A stretch of DNA of 8,558 nucleotides from Bacteroidales bacterium UBA4621. GTDB taxonomy: Bacteria; Bacteroidota; Bacteroidia; Bacteroidales; Paludibacteraceae. Below, one piece after another: positions 1-5,788 of the stretch. Position numbers and translations under genes: made by a program. How positions within the stretch are numbered: position 1 is the stretch's first letter; the number at the start of each line of letters is the position of its first letter. The stretch spans positions 6,915 through 15,472 of the forward strand of contig DGIN01000081.1 of the NCBI GenBank assembly GCA_002387325.1, read 5' to 3'. The notes under the pieces were generated by a model. The model worked only from the letters and a program-made list of their open reading frames with translations. It searched no databases and was not told where the DNA came from.

Positions 1-66
1 CACCTACTAATCACCTACTCTTAGTAGCACGAAGTAAGCACGAAGTAAGCACGAAGTAAGCACGAG
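1..66. repeat. 11-bp direct-repeat array
   Basis: Two 11-mers sharing CACCTACT lie at 1-11 and 12-22. Three perfect copies of GCACGAAGTAA follow at 27-37, 38-48 and 49-59, with a partial copy at 60-66. The array lies just beyond the 3' end of the acetyltransferase gene. Read on the minus strand the main unit is TTACTTCGTGC, which matches 8 of 11 positions of the repeat unit at the right end of the window. The period is about one helical turn. Function unknown; the array may continue left of the window. Confidence 0.85.
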
Positions 67-84
67 ACGGCTTACCGGTATGAA

Positions 85-645
85 TTATTTCGGGGTGAGG
101 GTTTTGATGACGCGGCATGGATTGCCGACCGCGATGGAGTTGGCGGGGATATTGCGGGTTACGACAGAGCCTGCACCGATGGTGCAGTTGTCGCCGATCG
201 TTACACCGGGCAGTATGGTTACCGAACCACCTATCCAGCAGTTGTTGCCGATGGTTACGGGTTTTGCCCATTCCTGACGCGTATTGCGCTCTACGGGGTT
301 GGTACTATGGCAAGCGGTATAGATAGACACATTCGGTCCGATAAAAGCATCATCACCGATGGTAACATACGCCTCGTCAAGCACCGTAAAATGGAAGTTA
401 GCAAAGAAACGCTTCCCGACACGGATATGGGTTCCATAGTCGCAGTAGAAGGGTTGATTGATAAAGACTTGGTCATCGCACGCCCCGAGCAGTTTGCGGA
501 GCAGTGCCGTGCGTTCCGCCAACAGCGATGGGCGGAGGTTGTTGTACTCAAAAATCAAATCTTTGCAGCGGTTGAGTTCCACCAGCACTTCCGGGTCGCA
601 GGCATCATAGACCTGCCCTGCGAGCATTTTTTCTTTTTCTGTCAT
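85..645 (-). CDS. Sugar O-acetyltransferase (maltose/galactoside/nodulation type, left-handed beta-helix)
   Basis: A 186-aa protein of the NodL/LacA/Maa family, which transfers acetyl from acetyl-CoA to a hydroxyl group of a sugar in the cytosol. The N-terminus (MTEKEKMLAG, then YD at 13-14 and the EYNNLRP region near 33-39) is the short helical 'Mac' cap of this family. From about residue 60 onward it has hexapeptide repeats of the left-handed beta-helix type (TIGDDAFIG, TIGNNCWIGG, TIGDNCTIGAGS). His113 in the YTACH segment matches the catalytic His of LacA, and Trp137 lies in the usual WIGG turn. Length is normal (about 185-200 aa). The open frame runs further upstream to 909, but that part has no family similarity and reads through a promoter, so the ATG at 645 is preferred. 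No strong Shine-Dalgarno is visible. The gene is transcribed divergently from uvrA. The natural substrate cannot be told from sequence. Confidence 0.93.
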   Translation of the reverse strand: MTEKEKMLAGQVYDACDPEVLVELNRCKDLIFEYNNLRPSLLAERTALLRKLLGACDDQVFINQPFYCDYGTHIRVGKRFFANFHFTVLDEAYVTIGDDAFIGPNVSIYTACHSTNPVERNTRQEWAKPVTIGNNCWIGGSVTILPGVTIGDNCTIGAGSVVTRNIPANSIAVGNPCRVIKTLTPK

Positions 646-667
646 AATAAAGAGATTTTTCCGCCCG

Positions 668-698
668 CAAGCATACAAAAAATATGCCATTGGGCAAA
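668..698 (-). promoter_or_regulatory. Bacteroidota-type promoter for the acetyltransferase gene
   Basis: On the minus strand there is TTTG (698-695), a 19-nt spacer and TATGCTTG (675-668). This fits the Bacteroidota consensus TTTG-N19-21-TAnnTTTG with one mismatch in the -7 box. Transcription would start near 661-664, giving a leader of roughly 16-20 nt before the ATG at 645. Inferred from pattern only. Confidence 0.5.
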
Positions 699-730
699 TA
701 GGGCGAATGGGTCTAATAGGACGGATAAGC
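695..730. repeat. Degenerate 9-bp tandem repeat
   Basis: Four imperfect 9-mers follow each other: CAAATAGGG, CGAATGGGT, CTAATAGGA, CGGATAAGC. They lie in the divergent intergenic region and start at the -33 box of the acetyltransferase promoter. No function can be assigned, and the pattern is weak enough that chance is possible. Confidence 0.35.
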
Positions 731-779
731 CCCATACTGATATGGCGTAGAGAAGTAGGAGGACATATTACGAAGACGG

Positions 780-811
780 CTTGCATAAGCCGAAAAAAAG
801 TTGTAACTTTG
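780..811 (+). promoter_or_regulatory. Bacteroidota-type promoter for uvrA
   Basis: CTTG (780-783), a 20-nt spacer and TAACTTTG (804-811) fit the Bacteroidota consensus, with a perfect -7 box and one mismatch in the -33 box. The likely transcription start, about 4-7 nt beyond the -7 box, is nearly at the uvrA ATG (820), so the mRNA would be leaderless or almost so. No LexA-like operator was recognised. Confidence 0.6.
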
Positions 812-819
812 CAAGCGCA

Positions 820-3534
820 ATGAGTGAAGCAGAAAACAATCAAATAGAGGTGATCGGTGCACGGGTACACAACCTGAAGAATATCAGTGTGTCTATTCCC
901 CGCAACCAACTGACCGTGATAACAGGCTTGTCAGGCAGCGGCAAGTCGTCGTTGGCGTTTGATACGATATTTGCCGAGGGGCAAAGGCGGTATATCGATA
1001 CGTTCTCGTCGTATGCGCGGGGGTATATCGGGAATATGCAACGTCCTGATGTAGATAAGATAACGGGATTGAGTCCCGTTATCTCGATAGACCAAAAGAC
1101 GACGGGTAAGAATCCTCGTTCGACGGTGGGTACGATTACCGAGATATATGATTTTCTGCGTCTGCTCTATGCCCGTGCCGGCGAAGCGTACTCTTACCTA
1201 ACGGACGAGAAGATGGTGCATTATACCGATGAGCAGATAGTGGATTTGATACAAAAAGACTACGCCGGCAAGAAGATTTTGCTCTTGGCACCGATGGTGA
1301 ACAACCGCAAGGGACACTACAAAGAACTCTTCGAGACTATACGGCGCAAAGGGTATATGTACGTGCGCGTAGACGGCGAAGTGCAAGAGGTGGTGCGCGG
1401 AATGAAAGTGGACCGGTACAAGAACCACAATATAGAGGTGGTGGTGGACAGGCTGGCTGTAAAGGACAAAGAACAAGGAACAAAGAACGAAGAACAAAAT
1501 GCTTCTTCGGGGGCTGAATCGGAAGATTTGCGGCGGTTGCGTCAGTCGGTGGACAAAGCGATGACGCAGGGCAACGGGGTGATGATGATTGCGGAATGGG
1601 ATAGGGGGGACGAAGAACAAAGAACAAAGAACAAAGAACCGCAGGTGCGGTATTTCTCGCGCAACCTGATGTGTCCGACGACGGGACTGAGTTACGGCGA
1701 CCCCGCACCGCATACGTTCTCATTCAACAGTCCGCAAGGCTGGTGCCCGTGCTGCAAGGGCTTAGGCAAGATACACGCTTCACAGACGAGAGACGACAAG
1801 CAGTTGGACGACATCGTACACGATGATGCCGACTGGTATCAGCGTATGCTTGCATACGTGCAGGAGCAGGAGGAACAGAAAGACGGTTCGGACGACGATA
1901 TGATAGTCTGCCCCGAGTGCGGCGGCAAGCGGCTGAACAAAGAGGCGTTGAGTTACAAGATTGCGGGCAAGACCATCGCCGACCTGACGGATATGGATAT
2001 TGACAAACTCTTAGAGTTTCTGACTGCGATTGCCAAAGGCGAGGGGCAGGACATTTTTGCCGCTCTGAGCAACCAGCAGCGTGCGATAGCCGAGCCGATA
2101 CTCAAGGAGATATGCGTGCGGCTGCAGTTTATGCAAAGTGTAGGACTGAGTTACCTGAGCCTCGGGCGCGGAGCGGATAGTTTGTCAGGCGGCGAGAGTC
2201 AACGTATCCGACTGGCGACGCAGATCGGTTCGCGATTAGTGAACGTACTATATATATTGGACGAGCCGAGTATCGGTTTGCACCAGCGGGACAACGAGCG
2301 GTTGCTGAACTCGCTCAAAGAGTTGCGCGATATGGGCAACTCGGTGATTGTAGTAGAGCATGACGAGCAGATGATGCGCGAGGCGGATTATGTAGTGGAT
2401 ATAGGTCCGAAAGCGGGACGGTTGGGGGGCGAGATTATGTTTGCCGGCACGCCCGTCGAGATGCTGCATACGGATACACTGACCGCCAAATATCTGCGCG
2501 GGGAGTTGCAAGTTACGCCGCCCGAACATACGACTACACCTATCGGGAAAGACACCAAATGGCTCACACTGCGAGGATGCAAGGGCAATAATTTGAAAGA
2601 TGTTACAGCGCGGATTCCGCTCGGGTGTATGGTATGCGTTACAGGCGTGAGCGGCAGCGGCAAATCGACATTAGTCAACCAGACACTCTACCCCATCCTG
2701 TCGCAGAAATTCTACCGCAGTCTGCAGAAACCATTGGCATACGACAGCATAGAGGGCGTGGAGAACATTGACAAAGTGATTGCCGTCGATCAGTCGCCGA
2801 TAGGCAGGACACCCCGTTCCAACCCCGCCACCTACACCAATGTCTTCAACGACATACGCGAACTGTTCGCTCAACTGCCCGAATCTAAGATACGCGCATG
2901 GAAAGCCAGCCGCTTCAGTTTCAACACCAAAGGCGGTCGTTGCGAGGAGTGCGCCGGCAATGGGTACAAGACCATACAAATGCATTTTATGCCCGATGTG
3001 TACGTGCCTTGCGAGGCATGCGGCGGACAGCGGTACAACAAAGAGACACTCGAGGTGCGTTTCAAGGGCAAAAACATCGCCGACGTGTTGGATATGACGG
3101 TTAATCAGGCAGTGGAGTTCTTCGAGAGCCAGCCGTATATCCTGCGCAAGATAAAAACAATACAAGATGTAGGATTGGGATATATCAAACTCGGTCAGCC
3201 GTCCACCTCTCTGTCAGGCGGCGAGAGCCAGCGTATCAAATTGGCGACCGAACTGGCACGACCGTCCACGGGCAAGACCCTGTATATATTAGACGAACCG
3301 ACCACGGGACTGCATTTCGAAGACATACGCGTGCTGCTCGGTGTGCTGCGCAAACTGGTTGACAAAGGCAACACGGTGCTGATTATCGAGCATAACTTAG
3401 ATGTCATCCGCAGTTGCGACTATCTGATCGATATGGGTCCGGAAGGCGGACGCGGCGGCGGGCAGTTGGTCTGCGAAGGGACCATAGAGGAGGTGAAGAA
3501 CTGCAAGGAGAGCATTACGGGAAGATTTCTGTAA
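820..3534 (+). CDS. uvrA: UvrABC excinuclease subunit A
   Basis: A 904-aa DNA-damage sensor ATPase. As a dimer with UvrB it scans DNA and loads UvrB at lesions for nucleotide excision repair. It has two ABC ATPase modules: Walker A GLSGSGKS at about 36-43 and GVSGSGKS at about 609-616; signatures LSGGESQRI at about 455 and 798; Walker B ILDEP near 480 and 823. The C-terminal zinc finger is intact (Cys708, 711, 731, 734, CX2C-X19-CX2C). The N-terminal finger is incomplete: CPTTG at 285 has one Cys where CxxC is expected, though its partner Cys309/Cys312 is present. Another CxxC is at 364/367. The UvrB-binding region (about 115-225) is present, which argues against the UvrA2 type lacking it. 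Length is close to E. coli UvrA (940 aa). The ATG at 820 is chosen because the N-terminus then aligns with the family and the promoter lies just upstream; a TTG at 781 would lie inside the promoter. Two in-frame low-complexity inserts encoded by AAAGAAC repeats (about residues 214-226 and 265-274) are unusual. Confidence 0.97.
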   Translation: MSEAENNQIEVIGARVHNLKNISVSIPRNQLTVITGLSGSGKSSLAFDTIFAEGQRRYIDTFSSYARGYIGNMQRPDVDKITGLSPVISIDQKTTGKNPRSTVGTITEIYDFLRLLYARAGEAYSYLTDEKMVHYTDEQIVDLIQKDYAGKKILLLAPMVNNRKGHYKELFETIRRKGYMYVRVDGEVQEVVRGMKVDRYKNHNIEVVVDRLAVKDKEQGTKNEEQNASSGAESEDLRRLRQSVDKAMTQGNGVMMIAEWDRGDEEQRTKNKEPQVRYFSRNLMCPTTGLSYGDPAPHTFSFNSPQGWCPCCKGLGKIHASQTRDDKQLDDIVHDDADWYQRMLAYVQEQEEQKDGSDDDMIVCPECGGKRLNKEALSYKIAGKTIADLTDMDIDKLLEFLTAIAKGEGQDIFAALSNQQRAIAEPILKEICVRLQFMQSVGLSYLSLGRGADSLSGGESQRIRLATQIGSRLVNVLYILDEPSIGLHQRDNERLLNSLKELRDMGNSVIVVEHDEQMMREADYVVDIGPKAGRLGGEIMFAGTPVEMLHTDTLTAKYLRGELQVTPPEHTTTPIGKDTKWLTLRGCKGNNLKDVTARIPLGCMVCVTGVSGSGKSTLVNQTLYPILSQKFYRSLQKPLAYDSIEGVENIDKVIAVDQSPIGRTPRSNPATYTNVFNDIRELFAQLPESKIRAWKASRFSFNTKGGRCEECAGNGYKTIQMHFMPDVYVPCEACGGQRYNKETLEVRFKGKNIADVLDMTVNQAVEFFESQPYILRKIKTIQDVGLGYIKLGQPSTSLSGGESQRIKLATELARPSTGKTLYILDEPTTGLHFEDIRVLLGVLRKLVDKGNTVLIIEHNLDVIRSCDYLIDMGPEGGRGGGQLVCEGTIEEVKNCKESITGRFL
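1461..1495 (+). repeat. In-frame 7-bp (AAAGAAC) array inside uvrA, copy 1
   Basis: Five 7-mers in a row: AAAGGAC, AAAGAAC, AAGGAAC, AAAGAAC, GAAGAAC. They encode the hydrophilic stretch DKEQGTKNEEQN directly after the conserved VVVDRLAV strand, where UvrA normally has a short turn. Seen directly; loop placement is inferred from knowledge of the family. Confidence 0.9.
1612..1639 (+). repeat. In-frame 7-bp (AAAGAAC) array inside uvrA, copy 2
   Basis: GAAGAAC followed by three perfect AAAGAAC copies, encoding DEEQRTKNKEP (with the preceding GAC codon) between VMMIAEW and VRYFS. The repeat is read in the same codon phase as copy 1, about 115 bp upstream, so the two encoded peptides are near-identical. 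Confidence 0.9.
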
Positions 3535-3552
3535 GACCTCCCCAAAATTATT

Positions 3553-3590
3553 CTCCCCCCTCCTTCAGAGGGGGGGGGCTGGCAAAACGG
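3553..3590. repeat. C/G-rich hairpin repeat in the uvrA-antiporter spacer
   Basis: An 8-bp perfect stem (3555-3562 with 3568-3575, loop CTTCA) made of a C-run and a G-run, followed by CTGGCAAAA. It follows the uvrA stop closely but has no T-run, so it is not a typical intrinsic terminator. Its order of blocks (CTCCCCC, TTCC-like, AGAGGGGG, CTxGCA, AAA) is shared with the insert within ispG at about 6026-6088, suggesting one repeat family. Confidence 0.6.
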
Positions 3591-3595
3591 ATATA

Positions 3596-3657
3596 AACGT
3601 AAAGCCACAAACGTTTGCGCAGCAAACCATTAACACATAGCCATTAACGCAAAGCCA
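3596..3657. repeat. Degenerate intergenic repeats upstream of the antiporter
   Basis: CCATTAACACATAG (3627-3640) and CCATTAACGCAAAG (3641-3654) are adjacent 14-mers with 12 of 14 positions equal. AACGTAAAGCCA (3596-3607) and AACGCAAAGCCA (3646-3657) differ at one position. The whole leader of the antiporter gene thus appears built from repeated blocks. AACGTTTGC at 3610-3618 is only a weak -7-like match with no clear -33 box. Confidence 0.6.
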
Positions 3658-3667
3658 AAGGCGAAGC

Positions 3668-5539
3668 ATGATAACCAACTCATTAGCCATAATGTCGATT
3701 GTACTCGGGGTGATACTCCTTGTGCCGGTTGCGTGCCGCAAGATACACGTACCGAGCATTGTGGGCTTTATCATTGCGGGTATTGTGCTGGGACCATACG
3801 GACTGAATATCTTTGCCGAAAGCGAGACCATACGTGTATTGGGCAAAATGGGAATGCTCTATATCATGCTTCAGGCAGGTATAGAAATTGATATGAACGA
3901 TTTCAGCCAGTACAAGCGCAGTGCAGCGGTGTTCGGTCTATATACTTTTTCCATTCCTTTCGTGTTAGGTATGGCTACCGCACGTCTGATGGGTTTCGGA
4001 TGGGGGACGTGCGCTCTACTGGGGGCGATGTACGGCAGTCATACACTGATGACCTATCCCATAGTGAGCCGCTACGGCATACAGAAAAATGCGGCGGTGA
4101 ATATCGTGGTAGGCGGTACGATGGTGGCAATTACGCTGTCGCTCCTGGTACTGGCGGGGCTGAAAAGTCACCTGACCGGTACAGAGAGCCCGCTGTTTTG
4201 GTGGGCATTGGCAGGAAAGATTGCACTGTTTGTCGCGATGACACTGTGGGTATTCCCGTGGGTGGTACAGAAAGTTTTCAAGCGGCAGCAGGAACCTACA
4301 ACATGCTTTATGATGGTGATGACGGTGCTGGTGTTGTCCGCTTTTCTTGCCGATTGGGCGGGTCTGGAAGGTATCCTCGGGGCGTTTGTGTGCGGGGTGG
4401 CACTCAACCGGCTGGTACCGAACCGCTCAGCACTGATGAACCGCATCAATTTTGTGGGCAACAGCATCTTTGTGCCGCTGTTTCTGATTGATGTAGGAAT
4501 GATGATTGATGTGAGCCTGTGTTGGCAAAGTTGGACGATTATAGGCATTGCGGGTGTGATGATAGGCACCAAGTTGGCAGGCAAATGGCTTGCCGCATGG
4601 GCGGCGCAAGGGTCGTTCCGCCTGAGCGGTCTGGAGCGGCAACTGATGTTCGGTCTGACCCACGCCACGGCAGCGGGTACGCTGGCGATAGTAACCATCG
4701 GCTACCAAGTGGGGCTTTTCAACTCCGAGATACTGAATAGTGCGGTGCTGATGATACTGGTGTTATGCACCATTTCCTCGTTTGTAACGGAACATGCCGC
4801 AAAACAGATTGCGCTGCAGGAAGAAGCCAAATTGGAGAGCGAGCGCACAGAGGATGAATGGATAGTGATGTCTGTTGGCGAAGACCTGCACGAGCCGTTG
4901 AAAGAATTGAGCCATTTGAGCAGCCTGCCCGAGACGGAATATGTACAGAGTGCGGATTGGGCGGATGCCCGGCAAATCATAGAGCAGCGCGGTAAATCGA
5001 CGATAGTGTATCACGAAGTGCAGCCGCTTAATACTATCAACCGTTTGCTGGTGGCGGTGCCGCGATATGCGGAGAAAGAATACGATTTCATTTCCTGCTT
5101 CGGTCAGATACGCCGTCTGAGCAGTCAGATTGGCGCGAAAGTGGTATTTTTTGCCAACGAAGACACACAGCGCGTGCTGAAAGCGATGAGCCGGCGCAAG
5201 GGGAAGTACTTGCGGGCATCCTATCGCGAAATGGGCGACTGGGAGGAGGTGCTGATGATGGCGAAAGAAGTGGAAAAAGACGATATGGTGGTAATGGTAT
5301 CCTCGCGGCACGCCACTGCAAGTTACAACCCGCTTTTTGAGCAGATACCCGATATGCTGGAACGCTTTTTCAAACAGCACAACTATCTGATTATCTACCC
5401 GGAGCAGCAGATGGGCGGGGAAGTGCGCGATGTGTTTCTGACCGATTTGCCTCAACCGAGCCGCACATGGAGTCTCATTACCAAGACCAAACAATGGTTT
5501 CTCCGCCTTCTGCGCCGCAGACAACACAGAAAGGAATAA
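3668..5539 (+). CDS. CPA2-family cation:proton antiporter with cytosolic USP-like C-terminal domain
   Basis: A 623-aa inner-membrane protein. Residues about 5-375 are a run of hydrophobic segments typical of the Na+/H+ exchanger (KefB/NapA-like) fold: GFIIAGIVLGPYGL near 33-46, LYIMLQAGIE near 64-73, GAFVCGVALNRLVP near 238-251, FVPLFLIDVGMMID near 268-281 and GLTHATAAGTLAI near 329-341. The soluble C-terminal half (about 395-590) alternates beta strands and helices like a universal-stress-protein domain, as in many Bacteroidota members; the tail is Arg/Lys rich. It probably exchanges Na+ or K+ for H+ for pH and ion balance; the ion is unknown. An oddity is GGTMVAIT at 149-156, where I recall relatives having a conserved Asp (TD pair) that binds the ion; here those positions are Ala154-Ile155, while Asp275 appears where Ser is common. 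The ATG at 3668 leaves a natural N-terminal membrane segment; Met9 is an alternative. The gene lies 133 bp downstream of uvrA and is probably not in its operon. Confidence 0.9.
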   Translation: MITNSLAIMSIVLGVILLVPVACRKIHVPSIVGFIIAGIVLGPYGLNIFAESETIRVLGKMGMLYIMLQAGIEIDMNDFSQYKRSAAVFGLYTFSIPFVLGMATARLMGFGWGTCALLGAMYGSHTLMTYPIVSRYGIQKNAAVNIVVGGTMVAITLSLLVLAGLKSHLTGTESPLFWWALAGKIALFVAMTLWVFPWVVQKVFKRQQEPTTCFMMVMTVLVLSAFLADWAGLEGILGAFVCGVALNRLVPNRSALMNRINFVGNSIFVPLFLIDVGMMIDVSLCWQSWTIIGIAGVMIGTKLAGKWLAAWAAQGSFRLSGLERQLMFGLTHATAAGTLAIVTIGYQVGLFNSEILNSAVLMILVLCTISSFVTEHAAKQIALQEEAKLESERTEDEWIVMSVGEDLHEPLKELSHLSSLPETEYVQSADWADARQIIEQRGKSTIVYHEVQPLNTINRLLVAVPRYAEKEYDFISCFGQIRRLSSQIGAKVVFFANEDTQRVLKAMSRRKGKYLRASYREMGDWEEVLMMAKEVEKDDMVVMVSSRHATASYNPLFEQIPDMLERFFKQHNYLIIYPEQQMGGEVRDVFLTDLPQPSRTWSLITKTKQWFLRLLRRRQHRKE

Positions 5540-5586
5540 GTATGCCACCGACAGGAGACCTGTACGCAAAAAAAAGAGCGTTCAAC

Positions 5587-5612
5587 AAAAAAGGAGAGCG
5601 TTGCTCTCCTTT
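5587..5612 (-). terminator. Intrinsic terminator of tRNA-Lys
   Basis: A perfect 10-bp inverted repeat, AAAGGAGAGC (5590-5599) and GCTCTCCTTT (5603-5612), with a 3-nt loop. On the minus strand it is followed by a run of six T, 4 nt after the tRNA 3' end. On the plus strand only three T follow, so it should act mainly on the tRNA; it may partly serve the antiporter gene, which ends at 5539. Confidence 0.85.
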
Positions 5613-5615
5613 GTG

Positions 5616-5688
5616 TGAACCAGCTGGGGCTCGAACCCAGGACCCCATCCTTAAAAGGGATGTGCTCTACCTGCTGAGCTACTGATTC
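5616..5688 (-). tRNA. tRNA-Lys (anticodon UUU)
   Basis: A 73-nt cloverleaf on the minus strand. Acceptor GAATCAG pairs with CTGGTTC (one G-T pair). The D arm is GCTC/GAGC. The anticodon stem is CATCC/GGATG around loop CTTTTAA, giving anticodon TTT at 5655-5653. The T arm is CTGGG/CCCAG around TTCGAGC. The discriminator base is A, and CCA is not encoded (CAC follows), as is usual in Bacteroidota. It has its own promoter and terminator and is convergent with the antiporter gene. Confidence 0.97.
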
Positions 5689-5711
5689 AGGCTTTTTCTC
5701 AAAAGCGGGTG

Positions 5712-5743
5712 CAAAGGTACTGCTTTTTTTTGGACCGTGCAAA
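5712..5743 (-). promoter_or_regulatory. Consensus Bacteroidota promoter for tRNA-Lys
   Basis: On the minus strand: TTTG (5743-5740), a 20-nt spacer and TACCTTTG (5719-5712), a perfect match to TTTG-N19-21-TAnnTTTG. Transcription would start near 5705-5708, leaving a 5' leader of about 17-20 nt for RNase P to remove. Confidence 0.75.
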
Positions 5744-5763
5744 TAATTGGTGCATTATTTTTG
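5729..5763 (+). promoter_or_regulatory. Probable promoter for ispG
   Basis: TATTTTTG at 5756-5763 is a perfect -7 box. TTTG at 5729-5732 is the best -33 candidate, but the spacer is 23 nt, longer than usual. The leader would be about 20 nt. The -33 box lies within the spacer of the opposing tRNA-Lys promoter, so the two overlap head to head. Confidence 0.5.
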
Positions 5764-5788
5764 CTTTTAATAGAAAAATAGTACAGAT

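Noticed and set aside
1..66. CRISPR-like array
   Set aside because: The units are 11 bp and directly adjacent, with no spacers and no cas genes nearby.
781..819. TTG start for uvrA adding 13 residues
   Set aside because: These codons overlap the promoter boxes, and the added residues are not part of UvrA.
646..909. N-terminal extension of the acetyltransferase (open frame up to 909)
   Set aside because: It lacks family similarity, reads across both promoters and into uvrA, and the ATG at 645 gives the normal family length.
1198..1723. Long minus-strand open frames opposite uvrA (171 and 128 codons)
   Set aside because: They stay open partly because the AAAGAAC repeat has no stops on either strand; their repeated FVLCSLFF stretches are the reverse reading of the repeat and resemble no protein.
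5551..5563. Small hairpin ACAGG-AGA-CCTGT after the antiporter stop as a terminator
   Set aside because: The stem is only 5 bp and is followed by A rather than T on the plus strand.
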